The translations under genes and the position numbers were made by a program. This document shows, one piece after another, positions 54,386 through 62,730 of a stretch of DNA of 64,000 nucleotides. This stretch comes from Methanobacteriota archaeon (GTDB taxonomy: Archaea; Thermoplasmatota; Poseidoniia; Poseidoniales; Thalassarchaeaceae), in assembly GCA_002718995.2 (NCBI GenBank), contig PBGL02000011.1, positions 1 through 64,000 of the forward strand, written 5' to 3'. Below the pieces are notes generated by a model. That model was not told the DNA's origin. It made no database searches and saw only the letters and a list, made by a program, of their open reading frames with translations. How positions within the stretch are numbered: the stretch's first letter is position 1; every line of letters starts with the position of its first letter.

Positions 54386-54497
54386 GTTCCTCGATTAGGC
54401 GCCGAGGTCGTTCCCCCTTGAATCCATCACCCGGATTTACTCATCGGGAAGCGAAAATGACCGCTTAGTTCAATCGAAAGAGGCCACTCGCAACTCC

Positions 54498-55382
54498 ATG
54501 GTTCGTTTGGCACTGAGAATCCGGAACTGGCTCGCCGGCGGGCCGGTCCACACTTCTGAAACCATAACAGGGCCACCCACGAATGTCCCAGAACTCGGAT
54601 GGAGGGAGAAGACTCTCGACGATCCGGATGGGGGCAAGATAGTTTTGTGGCCACATCTTCCTTGTGTTAGGATGCCCCATGGCCTCAGGTCTAGGAGAGT
54701 GTGGGACGGAGTAGCATTCCTATTGAGTCATAACGATATTTCTATGATGAAGGAGGAGGAGAAACAGGACAGGGCTAGTCCAGGGGTTCACAATGAGGCT
54801 GCGATGGCCTCGGGGACCACCCTTGGCAGATTGGTTAGGGAACTAGAGGGACTGGATATTGAGGGGCCCAGGATCCCAGATCCCGAGCAGATCAGACATA
54901 TTCTCCATGCTGAGAATTCTCGGGGGGGACTCCCAGTTTTCCCCATAGAGCCCGACCTAGATGATGCCGAATGGTCAGATTGGCTAGAGCGCAGTGCCGA
55001 GAAGCAAGTCAATGTCGCAACTTTGCTATCCACGCTAACTCTTGGTAGGCGATGGTCTAGGAATTCATCATCAGCCATTTCCAAGATTCTCCCCGACAAG
55101 GAGGTCGGGGTCGATCTAGGTGCAGCTGCAGCGGCATGCGCAGCTTGGTGGTTAGAGGAGGAAGGGGTTCTTGGTGACTCCCTATACTCCGAGAGAGACT
55201 TGCGCTTCGCTTCTAGGATAAGGGGTGCCCTGGCCGACTTGAGGGACAGTAGGGTTGATGATGAGAAAGCACAGGAGCCCACACTGATGGTACCTGTTCA
55301 CCAAGCCAGACTCCCCTCAATCGAGGCCGCGATTTCCAGATGGCCAATGCCTGAGGCCCTCCAGAAGGAGGAACAGAAATGA
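54498..55382 (+). CDS. Unknown helical protein
   Basis: The 294-residue protein lacks a recognised domain. The N-terminal 90 residues are rich in Trp and Pro (NWLAGGPVHTSE, LVLWPHLP-like stretches). The middle is helical and acidic, and an Ala-rich region (VGLGAAAAACAAWWLEEEG-like) is followed by a regular helical end. It overlaps the next gene by 4 bp (ATGA). Together with the TBP-like and TatD-like genes it forms a three-gene unit, which hints at a shared function that I cannot identify. Confidence 0.7.
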   Translation: MVRLALRIRNWLAGGPVHTSETITGPPTNVPELGWREKTLDDPDGGKIVLWPHLPCVRMPHGLRSRRVWDGVAFLLSHNDISMMKEEEKQDRASPGVHNEAAMASGTTLGRLVRELEGLDIEGPRIPDPEQIRHILHAENSRGGLPVFPIEPDLDDAEWSDWLERSAEKQVNVATLLSTLTLGRRWSRNSSSAISKILPDKEVGVDLGAAAAACAAWWLEEEGVLGDSLYSERDLRFASRIRGALADLRDSRVDDEKAQEPTLMVPVHQARLPSIEAAISRWPMPEALQKEEQK

Positions 55383-55903
55383 CTAATTCTCCATCATTCG
55401 TAGTGGAGACCCAGACATTCAGATTCAGTCCAACTGCCCCTATTGATCTTGACGAGGCAGTATCGTTAGCCGGCGGTTCCAGGAGCGGGGATTATGTGGT
55501 AATCTCTCATGAGAAACCAAGGGCTACCTATGTGGTGGAGCCCGACGGATCAGTCCTTGTTCATGGTCTGGCGAGGGCAGAGGTGGCCGAGCTCGCTGTT
55601 CAAGAGCTACTGCTGACGCTGGGTCAAGCTATCGACGGTCTTTCAATGGAGTCAGGGGAGATGTTAGTTAGCTTTTCAATAGGGAGGGCGGTGATTGAAG
55701 ACATCGCAATCAGGAGATTTGAGGATGTTTCAAAGGACGAGAGGTTAGGGGCCCTCAGGATAGACGCCTCGTTACACAGATCTACATTGATCATTTACGA
55801 TAATGGAAGAGGAGTTGTGATCGGCCAGTCGTCCAGGAGAATAGCTGAGATGGCCGTCCGTCATTGGGTCGCACAGCTTGATGGAGAGGGAGCTTTGGCG
55901 TGA
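55379..55903 (+). CDS. TBP-like protein with two internal repeats
   Basis: The 174-residue protein contains two clearly related segments. Repeat 1 (residues about 48-85) is PRATYVVEPDGSVLVHGL then AEVAELAVQEL; repeat 2 (about 133-170) is HRSTLIIYDNGRGVVIGQ then RRIAEMAVRHW. The pattern RxT-hydrophobic pair-x3-G-x3-V-x-G followed by IAExAV matches the two direct repeats of the TATA-binding protein saddle, where each half has a strand turn and then a helix. Length is close to archaeal TBP (about 180). It lacks an obvious TBP stirrup Phe pair in the positions I can judge, so DNA binding is unproven. It is coupled to its upstream neighbour by a 4-bp overlap. Confidence 0.65.
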   Translation: MTNSPSFVVETQTFRFSPTAPIDLDEAVSLAGGSRSGDYVVISHEKPRATYVVEPDGSVLVHGLARAEVAELAVQELLLTLGQAIDGLSMESGEMLVSFSIGRAVIEDIAIRRFEDVSKDERLGALRIDASLHRSTLIIYDNGRGVVIGQSSRRIAEMAVRHWVAQLDGEGALA

Positions 55904-55907
55904 GAAA

Positions 55908-56789
55908 ATGCTGGAAAATGGCATTTGGACAGGGCCAATAATGGATCAACATATCCATTTAGATCGGAGCAACAGGTTCCTTAGCGCCATAGAGGAGTTT
56001 TCTCAATCCGGCGGAACGGCGATAATGCTTGTACACAAACCCGGGTTCTCAGGGCAACTGCCATTAGACCTGGATGGTTACAGAGATGCGTACTCACAAA
56101 CCGTCTCAATGGCGGAAGTGGTCAGGAAAAAGACCGGGATAGAGGTAGGAGTGACCCTTGGCCCCCACCCAGTTGTTTGGGACTTACAAGCCAACCAAAT
56201 GGGCGTAAAGAAGTCAACCGAGTTACATATCGAGGCTGTGGGATTGGCCTTGGACATGATTGAATCCGGCACGGCTTCTTGTCTTGGAGAGGTCGGCCGT
56301 CCACACTATCAGGTCGATAACGAGAGATGGGGCCATGCAAACGAGGTTCTTCAGGAGGTAATGTCAATGGCCGCAGTCGAAAAAGTACCAATACAGCTCC
56401 ATGTTGAGGACAGGGGCAAGGAAACTTGCAGAGAACTAGCTGAAATGTGCGATTCCGCGGGCCTTCCAAGGTCAAATGCAATCAGACATTTCTCTCCTGC
56501 TGACATAAGCACGGAATTCACTAGTGGCCTCTCTTCAACCGTCAACATGGGAAAGGGGAGTGTGACTGGACTGGTAGAGACTATTTCCAAATCGGACTCC
56601 AAGTGGGGGATGGAGACAGACTTCCTGGATGATCCGAATAGGCCCGGTGCAGTACTGGGGCCCAAGACCGTCCCAAAGAGGACCCAGAGGCTATGCTCAG
56701 CATTGCTCGAATCGGGTTGGGAAGAGGATGATGTAGTCGCCCTATTACTAAACATCCACGAGGTATGGCCGAAGCAGCTGTACAGTTGA
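55908..56789 (+). CDS. TatD-like metal-dependent hydrolase
   Basis: The protein has about 293 residues from the ATG at 55908. MDQHIHLDRSNRF holds the HxH metal site; VTLGPHPVVWDL, CLGEVGRPHYQV (metal Glu), PIQLHVEDRG (metal His), AIRHFSPADIST (His) and METDFLDDPNRP (final Asp) complete the TIM-barrel amidohydrolase/TatD pattern. TatD relatives are nucleases or phosphotriesterase-like enzymes. The substrate is unknown. It starts 4 bp after the TBP-like gene. Confidence 0.85.
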   Translation: MLENGIWTGPIMDQHIHLDRSNRFLSAIEEFSQSGGTAIMLVHKPGFSGQLPLDLDGYRDAYSQTVSMAEVVRKKTGIEVGVTLGPHPVVWDLQANQMGVKKSTELHIEAVGLALDMIESGTASCLGEVGRPHYQVDNERWGHANEVLQEVMSMAAVEKVPIQLHVEDRGKETCRELAEMCDSAGLPRSNAIRHFSPADISTEFTSGLSSTVNMGKGSVTGLVETISKSDSKWGMETDFLDDPNRPGAVLGPKTVPKRTQRLCSALLESGWEEDDVVALLLNIHEVWPKQLYS

Positions 56790-56984
56790 CTACTCAAACT
56801 TCGTTTTGGGAGTAAATGTCAGTATCCCTCCGCTAATGAAAAGTAGAATTGAGTACACGAAGAAACTAGACTCGCTGAATTGATAATCAATTCCAAGAGC
56901 ATCAATTGACATAGTCCAGAACGGGCCGTTAGCAGGCATGAAGACAATCATCATGACAATACCAAGCCTCTGCCTCCAAAGCAT
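56790..56984 (-). CDS. Small two-helix membrane protein
   Basis: The 64-residue ORF contains two hydrophobic segments (RLGIVMMIVFMPANGPFW and SFFVYSILLFISGGILTF) separated by a short polar loop and ends in a basic tail (TPKTKFE). It is adjacent to the convergent TatD-like gene's end and has reasonable codon use. No homologue is recognised. It may be a real small membrane protein; there is no other evidence. Confidence 0.5.
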   Translation of the reverse strand: MLWRQRLGIVMMIVFMPANGPFWTMSIDALGIDYQFSESSFFVYSILLFISGGILTFTPKTKFE

Positions 56985-57077
56985 GTCAGTGCGAAGAGCA
57001 CCCCTCTTTTCAAGGAGAGTCCCGTATCCCCTGCAAACCGAATCGATTTAGAGAGGCCCTGCGCTCGCGAAGCCACA

Positions 57078-57152
57078 GCGCCTGTAGTGAAGGGGTTATC
57101 ACAAGAGGTTTCCAACCTCTTGTCCCGGGTTCAAATCCCGGCGGGCGCACCA
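57078..57152 (+). tRNA. tRNA-Gly (anticodon TCC)
   Basis: The acceptor GCGCCTG pairs with CGGGCGC, the anticodon stem AGAGG/CCTCT encloses the loop TTTCCAA (anticodon TCC), and CCGGGTTCAAATCCCGG forms the T arm. CCA is encoded. CGATTTAGAG about 30 nt upstream may be the TATA box. It reads GGA (and wobble GGG). With the two others, all three glycine tRNA anticodon classes lie in this window. Confidence 0.97.
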
Positions 57153-57206
57153 ACAATGAGGATATGCCAGTGAAGCATTCAAACGCACCCGTCTCTCCCC
57201 TGCCCC

Positions 57207-59105
57207 ATGGATGAAGAGAATGTTTCTCCCGGAGAAAAGGGAGCGTCCATTACAGCAATCAGTAGGGACGATTCTGATATCTCCGACCAGAAGCAGTTGG
57301 TAGGGAGGAAAATCTGGAGAATTTTTCCCTATGTGAAGAGGTACTGGAGAAGGGCTCTGGGGGGGATACTGGCCAATGGCGGTGCAAGGGCCTTCGACCT
57401 GATACCTTTCATTGCCATAGGGATGGCAGCCGATTACTACAGGGACGGAACATTCACCGATTCGAGGATTCAATCCATTGTGACCTCCGAATCGATCCCC
57501 TCCATAGGCGTGATTAGTTCGGAGGAACTCGGTTTTGGCCTCCTAATCCTCTCATGCTTCACCTTCCTGGCCTTCTTCCAAGGGTTGAGCAATCAACTGT
57601 GGCAGTCCACTGCTTACAAGGCCCAGCACGATATCAGGATGGACGCAACTAACTCTCTGATGGCTATGGAAGCTTCATACTTCGAGACCAGGCAAATAGG
57701 AAATCTGATGTCAGTTCTTTCTGCTGACGTAGCCCAGTTAGAGGATATAATTTCGGACGCGAGCACCAGCATGATAAGAATCGCAATTACATTCTCCACG
57801 GCCTTTGGAATCATGTTTTGGATGTCGCCAACATTGGCGTTGATCCTGTTCATGCCACTAGTTCTCATCGTTCCAATGGTCGTGTGGTTCTCTACCAGAG
57901 TCCAGAGGAAGTATAGAAAGCAGAGGGAGAGCACAGGCGGAATCGTCGCGATTCTCGAAAACGTACTTTCTGGAATAACAGTAGTTCAGGCATACAATGC
58001 AACCGGCTTTGAAGGATCAAGGATTGATAGGCAGAGTGGTAACTATCGGGACCAAGCAATTCATGCAGCCAGTCTGAGGAACAGATTTATCCCCGGAATT
58101 TACGTTGTGGCAGGCTTGTCTTTCGGACTCCTAGTTTCAGCAGGAGGGTGGGTACTGCAGTCAGGAGATATTACAATTGGCCAGTTCGTAACGTTCCTCC
58201 TGATTTCAACCAGGATGACTATGCCCATGTTCATCCTCGGAATGCTACTAAACCAGCTTCAGAAAGGCGAGGCGGCCTCTAAGAGGGTGTTCGCAATCAT
58301 CGATTTAGAACCGTCTATTTTCGACCGCCAAGACGCCATTCCGTTAGACGGCCAAATAGAATCAGTGACGTTCGAAGATGTCACATTCTCCTATCCAACG
58401 TCCGAGTCAAATGTCCTGAATGGCATATCGTTCAATGTCGAATCCGGCGACTTTCTCGGTGTCATGGGTCATACAGGTGCTGGAAAGAGCACGATACTGA
58501 AGCTAATCGAGAGATTCTACGAACCACAACATGGAAGGATCCTGATCAATGGGGTGGACATTAATGAGTACTCAATAGAGTCGATAAGGGCGAGAATTGG
58601 ATTTGTGTCACAGGACCCCTTCCTATTCTATGGGACCATCCGTGAGAATGTGGCATACGCTAGGGGCTCAACTGAGGATGAGATTAGTCATGCCCTCGAA
58701 ATGGCTGGGGCCGCAGAGTTCGTCTCCGAACTCACCGATGGAATGGACACTATGGTCGGAGATCGAGGAGTGATGCTTTCCGGTGGCCAGAGGGCTAGGG
58801 TGAGCTTGGCTAGGGCCTTATTGAACGATCCCGATTTACTAATTCTCGACGAAGCAAGCGCCGCTCTAGACGCTGAGACTGAGAAGAAGATTCAACTGTC
58901 CCTCTTCGGGGGTTCCAATGGAAGCAAGAAGAGGATAACCATCGCGGTCGCTCATCGCCTAGCAACCATCAGGAACGCCAACGAGATTGTGGCAATGGTG
59001 GACGGAGCGATAGTAGAGAGGGGAGGGCACAAAGATCTCCTGTCCAACGAAAACGTATACGCATCTCAGTGGTCAATCCAGACAGGAGAACTAGGCGAGG
59101 GGTGA
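57207..59105 (+). CDS. ABC exporter, fused membrane and ATPase domains
   Basis: The 632-residue half-transporter has a short acidic N-terminus, then six membrane helices (about residues 60-350, containing GLLVSAGGWVLQSG), and a C-terminal ATPase domain with Walker A MGHTGAGKSTILK, the Q loop SQDPFLFYGTIREN, signature MLSGGQRARVSLARAL and Walker B LLILDEASAALD, then the switch His in AVAHRLATI. It belongs to the MsbA/LmrA-type exporters of lipids, drugs or peptides. It probably dimerises. The next gene begins 4 bp after its stop. Confidence 0.94.
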   Translation: MDEENVSPGEKGASITAISRDDSDISDQKQLVGRKIWRIFPYVKRYWRRALGGILANGGARAFDLIPFIAIGMAADYYRDGTFTDSRIQSIVTSESIPSIGVISSEELGFGLLILSCFTFLAFFQGLSNQLWQSTAYKAQHDIRMDATNSLMAMEASYFETRQIGNLMSVLSADVAQLEDIISDASTSMIRIAITFSTAFGIMFWMSPTLALILFMPLVLIVPMVVWFSTRVQRKYRKQRESTGGIVAILENVLSGITVVQAYNATGFEGSRIDRQSGNYRDQAIHAASLRNRFIPGIYVVAGLSFGLLVSAGGWVLQSGDITIGQFVTFLLISTRMTMPMFILGMLLNQLQKGEAASKRVFAIIDLEPSIFDRQDAIPLDGQIESVTFEDVTFSYPTSESNVLNGISFNVESGDFLGVMGHTGAGKSTILKLIERFYEPQHGRILINGVDINEYSIESIRARIGFVSQDPFLFYGTIRENVAYARGSTEDEISHALEMAGAAEFVSELTDGMDTMVGDRGVMLSGGQRARVSLARALLNDPDLLILDEASAALDAETEKKIQLSLFGGSNGSKKRITIAVAHRLATIRNANEIVAMVDGAIVERGGHKDLLSNENVYASQWSIQTGELGEG

Positions 59106-59109
59106 TTCC

Positions 59110-59814
59110 TTGGGCGAAGTAGATTGGGTTTGGGTGGAGCCGGGATCAACCTATGTCGGATCGGACAACCGGGCATTGTTGTCAGGTGGTCCACAGCCCC
59201 GACACGAGTCCAGGATAGACTACCGATTTCAAATTTCAAGAGAAATGATCGGCCGAGACGTCGCCGAACCAATGGTCGAGGATGGCGATTCGCAAGTCGC
59301 CTCAGAGTCGGAATGGCAGCTGGCATTTGACAGAGGCGCGATATCAGGGGAAGGCGGAGGTATCGAGGAACTGGCTGATAGGATCAGGGGGAGCTACTGG
59401 GGCAAGATTTGCGACGGCCGACCGTGGTTAGAGGATGACTGGATTGCATTGGCGTGCAGAGGCTGGTTTGGAGGCAAGCCTAGGTCACTTTTCTTGAATA
59501 ATAACGCAAAAAGACCCGATTTCATTCGACTTGTCAGGAGACAAAATGACCCCAGCCCTCTTGCTCCGAGACTTCCCATAATTTCCCCAAACCGTTCTTC
59601 GGTCCTGGTCGAGGAGATTTTGATCATCATGATTATTGGAGTGATCCCCTCATTCATCTGGGCATACTTCAATGCCAGTCCAGGATACATCAGTGAGGGG
59701 TGGCTCAATCTGGTTATGGGCGGTATTTTCATTGGGGTATTCAGTTCAATTTTCTGGAGGCCCCGCCAGAAAACATGGTGGGCAGAGGGCTCGCAGATGT
59801 TTCCAAGAAAGTAA
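59110..59814 (+). CDS. Membrane protein with formylglycine-generating-enzyme-like N-domain
   Basis: The 234-residue protein begins at TTG 59110, 4 bp after the ABC exporter, so the two are probably co-expressed. Residues 10-130 (YVGSDNRALLSGG, HESRIDYRFQISREMIGRD, SESEWQLAFDRG) recall the FGE-sulfatase/sulfatase-modifying fold (typical PTEAEWEYA motif), but the catalytic cysteine-containing region is not recognisable. Two transmembrane helices follow (EILIIMIIGVIPSFIWAY and LVMGGIFIGVFSSIFW) and a basic C-terminus. The family call is tentative; it may be a non-catalytic, membrane-linked partner of the exporter. Confidence 0.55.
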   Translation: MGEVDWVWVEPGSTYVGSDNRALLSGGPQPRHESRIDYRFQISREMIGRDVAEPMVEDGDSQVASESEWQLAFDRGAISGEGGGIEELADRIRGSYWGKICDGRPWLEDDWIALACRGWFGGKPRSLFLNNNAKRPDFIRLVRRQNDPSPLAPRLPIISPNRSSVLVEEILIIMIIGVIPSFIWAYFNASPGYISEGWLNLVMGGIFIGVFSSIFWRPRQKTWWAEGSQMFPRK

Positions 59815-59821
59815 AGGCTCG

Positions 59822-60928
59822 CTAAGAGCCCCTATTCCGATCGTCTATCTGCAACCCGGGACTCCCACTGAATATCCTCCATTTGCCCTTCAGGACTCCC
59901 ATTCCGTAGTTCCAGTGAAGGACGAACGTGACTATGGAAGACAGGAAAATAGTCTGGGGGCTCTTGCTCGGAGAAGCGCCTCTTGAGGACCCAAGCCATG
60001 CAATTAGATTGTAAATCACAATCAGCGATGGAAGCACGTGAACCCCTGCCCTTGGCCACCCCATGGGAACTGTGGACAGCCTGATGTCCCAGAATTCCGG
60101 CCAAGCTAGGCCTCCGTTCGCAAGGCCCCAGAAGAAGAATGCAAAGGCTACCATGACGATTGGAGGGAACGCAGCAACCATTGTGTGTGTGGGGGCGTGA
60201 AGTTCTGGGTACCTGTTGCTGGCAAGGGTCCTCACCATCCCGTAGTTCCTAATCTGCTGCTTAACTCTCGAGAGCCCTCTCCGACGATGCCACATAATCG
60301 CTTCTCTGTCCGTCCACAGGATATGGCCCGAGGAGGTGATCCTATGATCGAGCATAACGTCCTCAGCCCCTATCGCACCTTCGTCAAATCCTCCGACTTC
60401 AGTGAGTACCGATCTCCGATAACCGGAATTCACCCCGGGCAACTGAGAAGTCCTCTCAAGTTCGAATTTACCTCTCTTTCCATAGTTAGTTCCTGCTGTG
60501 AAAATCGTGCTACTGAAAGCCACATCAATAACTCTCTGTGTAAGGGTTGACTCCTCAACAGGAGCGAAGTTAGGCCCTCCAACACCCGCTACATCATCCC
60601 TATCAAACCACCTGATAAGATTGGATGCCCATTCCTCTGGGACAATTACATCATCGTCCGTGAAGAGGACTATCTCAGATTCCGTCTCCTCTATTGCAAT
60701 GTTACACGCATCGGCACGTGTCTTGGATCCACGGTCGTCTATATGCCTAATTCCACGAGATTCAGCCTCTTCCTTACCCGCATCTCTCGACGGGCCAACT
60801 ACTACGATTTCCATGTCCGGGTACGTCTGGGAAAGAAGCCCATCCAAAGTAACCCCCAGTTCTTCCGCGTTCCCAATGCTGGGTACGATTACGCAGACTG
60901 AGCGGGTCATGTGCTGCCGTCGCCCCAT
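59822..60928 (-). CDS. Family 2 glycosyltransferase with membrane helices
   Basis: The protein has 368 residues (or 362 from the ATG at 60910, MTRSVCVIVP). The GT2 catalytic domain starts VCVIVPSIGNAEELGVTLDGLLSQTYPD, has the DDDV metal motif in LFTDDDVIVPEEWA, GVGGPNFAP and the acceptor segment RRRGLSRVKQQIRNYG. The C-terminal part carries two or three membrane helices (VAAFPPIVMVAFAFFFWGLA and VLPSLIVIYNLIAWL). It probably adds a sugar to a lipid or surface polymer. It ends close to the convergent FGE-like/ABC exporter unit. Confidence 0.88.
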   Translation of the reverse strand: MGRRQHMTRSVCVIVPSIGNAEELGVTLDGLLSQTYPDMEIVVVGPSRDAGKEEAESRGIRHIDDRGSKTRADACNIAIEETESEIVLFTDDDVIVPEEWASNLIRWFDRDDVAGVGGPNFAPVEESTLTQRVIDVAFSSTIFTAGTNYGKRGKFELERTSQLPGVNSGYRRSVLTEVGGFDEGAIGAEDVMLDHRITSSGHILWTDREAIMWHRRRGLSRVKQQIRNYGMVRTLASNRYPELHAPTHTMVAAFPPIVMVAFAFFFWGLANGGLAWPEFWDIRLSTVPMGWPRAGVHVLPSLIVIYNLIAWLGSSRGASPSKSPQTIFLSSIVTFVLHWNYGMGVLKGKWRIFSGSPGLQIDDRNRGS

Positions 60929-60953
60929 TAGCCTTCAACGCAGCGCATAGAAG

Positions 60954-61703
60954 TCAGGGGTCATTTGTCACTCTTGGAGCGAGGAAGTAGGTCCAACTTG
61001 CCCCTCCCTCATTGCTGTTCCACGACATCTTGAACGGGAACTTATCCTTGAATTCGACAGAGACGTCCTCAGTTAGGCCAGTGGCCAACTTCTTTGCTAA
61101 TGGCTCTAGAAATTGCAATGAGTAAGTGGAGCTTGTTGGACTTGGTGCGTTAAGCTCGCTAAGCTCACCAGACTCGAAAGAAACAGTCACGCTCTCGCCA
61201 GCTTCCTGATCCGCGGAAACAGTCAACTTGTTCTCTTCGATACTGAGCTTTACTAACTCATTCACCATCTTTGATGCCCTCAGGGCCCTGGAGAGCTTAT
61301 CCGCCCCTATTTTGGCACCATGCTCGTAGCTAATTCCCGGTTCCTTTGCGGAATTCATGGTCCCTACATCGAGCCCACGGAGGATTCGATGGACCTCCCC
61401 AACTCTGACGTTTATCGCACCTACTGCGTCATCATAGTCAATTTCCACCAAGTCCCCTGGTCCTGCAAGGCCCAAAAGGTCCCTCATCTTGCTGAGCTCG
61501 ATTCCGATTTCAACCGGCTCGACCTCATACGTTTCAAAACAGGCATCGCCGATGGTCGCAGACAAAAGTGCCACATGCGACCCATCGACGACTGTTGTGT
61601 GTAGGCCATTCTCGCCCCAGACTAGTTTCGCCTCCTCGGCCAAAACAGAGAGAAGATCAATGATCTCCCTCATCAACTGGGTGTTAGCAGTCACTCTCAG
61701 CAT
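60954..61703 (-). CDS. pcn: DNA polymerase sliding clamp (PCNA)
   Basis: The 249-residue protein is archaeal PCNA, the ring that tethers DNA polymerase and other enzymes to DNA. It begins LRVTANTQLMREIIDLLSVLAEEAKLVW and contains LLSATIGDACFETYEVEPVEIGIELSKMRDLLGLAGPGD-type domain 1 strands, the interdomain connector (GISYEHGAKIGADKLSRALRASKMV) and the C-terminal FLAPRV segment. The length is normal. It lies 64 bp downstream of TFS on the same strand. Confidence 0.96.
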   Translation of the reverse strand: MLRVTANTQLMREIIDLLSVLAEEAKLVWGENGLHTTVVDGSHVALLSATIGDACFETYEVEPVEIGIELSKMRDLLGLAGPGDLVEIDYDDAVGAINVRVGEVHRILRGLDVGTMNSAKEPGISYEHGAKIGADKLSRALRASKMVNELVKLSIEENKLTVSADQEAGESVTVSFESGELSELNAPSPTSSTYSLQFLEPLAKKLATGLTEDVSVEFKDKFPFKMSWNSNEGGASWTYFLAPRVTNDP

Positions 61704-61767
61704 CTCATCACTCGCACTGGTCTGGGCAGGGGGGGTTATTCATCATTCGGAGACTGAACCTGCTCGT

Positions 61768-62148
61768 TCATTGATACTCCCTGAACCTCTTACCACAGTT
61801 TTTGCACGTACAAACCTTGGTCTCTGGCTCATCGGAGCTCCTTGTCTGCATCAGTATGACGTATATCTCATTCAGATCGCATTTAGGGCATCTTATGTCC
61901 CCTACGCGCAGGACTCCCTTGCCACCTTCATCCTCAACAACCTCGGTCAGGTGCTTCAGGTCCTTTGACTCCCCGGATGACCTTGCAGTGCTGAGATCGA
62001 TCGTCTCACCTGTCATCGGGTCGGTGAACTCAGCTCCTTTGCCATCCATCCCGGTAAGCGGCCCCTCATATCCACAGGTGTAGTTAGTGCACCTAATATT
62101 GCCGTTTGGCTCCATGAATCCAAGGGTGCCACATTCGGGGCAGAACAT
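61768..62148 (-). CDS. Transcription factor S (TFS, TFIIS/RPB9-like)
   Basis: The 126-residue protein has an N-terminal zinc ribbon (FCPECGTLG and CTNYTCGYEG) and a C-terminal one (CPKCDLNE and CTCKNCGKRFREYQ). The C-terminal loop has RSSDEPET, the acidic DE hairpin that stimulates RNA cleavage by stalled RNA polymerase. It is thus TFS rather than a pure RPB9 subunit. The N-terminal CGTLGFMEP resembles the archaeal family. It is probably co-transcribed with pcn. Confidence 0.95.
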   Translation of the reverse strand: MFCPECGTLGFMEPNGNIRCTNYTCGYEGPLTGMDGKGAEFTDPMTGETIDLSTARSSGESKDLKHLTEVVEDEGGKGVLRVGDIRCPKCDLNEIYVILMQTRSSDEPETKVCTCKNCGKRFREYQ

Positions 62149-62241
62149 TTCTCACATCACCTGTCAGTTTACACAGACATAGCAGGGCTGAGTCAACAGA
62201 CTATTCAACTATTCTACAAAAAGGGCCAATTTTGGCCTTCA

Positions 62242-62616
62242 TTATGAAGCAATGGAAAGGGCTGCACGATATCCAAGCCATGCCAAGATCAGGCTTCCAG
62301 CGATACTCATGGTCACATATGCCGCAGCCGTACCCGCCGAATCCTCTGACAACCTAACCGAGTCCATAGCAAAGGTCGACATAGTCGTGAAAGCACCTAA
62401 AATGCCTGTCCCCAGAAGAACCACACTACCCTCACTCATAACCGTCCCAGCTGCGATGACGCCAAAGAGAACACCAAGCATGAGTGATCCAACTAGATTG
62501 ATCGCCAGCGTTGCATACGGCTCTGAGTCAGGCCCAGATACGGTTTGTAAGACATATCTCAGAACCGCTCCGACGGCCCCTCCAATTGCTACCAAGGCCA
62601 GTAGCTTGGTGTCCAT
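62242..62616 (-). CDS. crcB: Fluoride ion channel CrcB/Fluc
   Basis: The 124-residue protein has four membrane helices with the Fluc motifs GGAVGAVLRYVLQ, INLVGSLMLGVLFG and GAFTTMSTFAMDS (the Phe box and polar track). Fluc channels export fluoride as dual-topology dimers. One gene encodes the whole homodimeric channel here. No fluoride riboswitch is evident upstream. Confidence 0.95.
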   Translation of the reverse strand: MDTKLLALVAIGGAVGAVLRYVLQTVSGPDSEPYATLAINLVGSLMLGVLFGVIAAGTVMSEGSVVLLGTGILGAFTTMSTFAMDSVRLSEDSAGTAAAYVTMSIAGSLILAWLGYRAALSIAS

Positions 62617-62730
62617 GATGGTACACGGAAACTAGACGTTTTCATCCCTTCGCTCATTTCCAATATCTTCCGCACCGTTGAAGCGGGGTGACTCAACGCG
62701 TAAGGCGTGGAAATACGGTTCGACTGGAGG

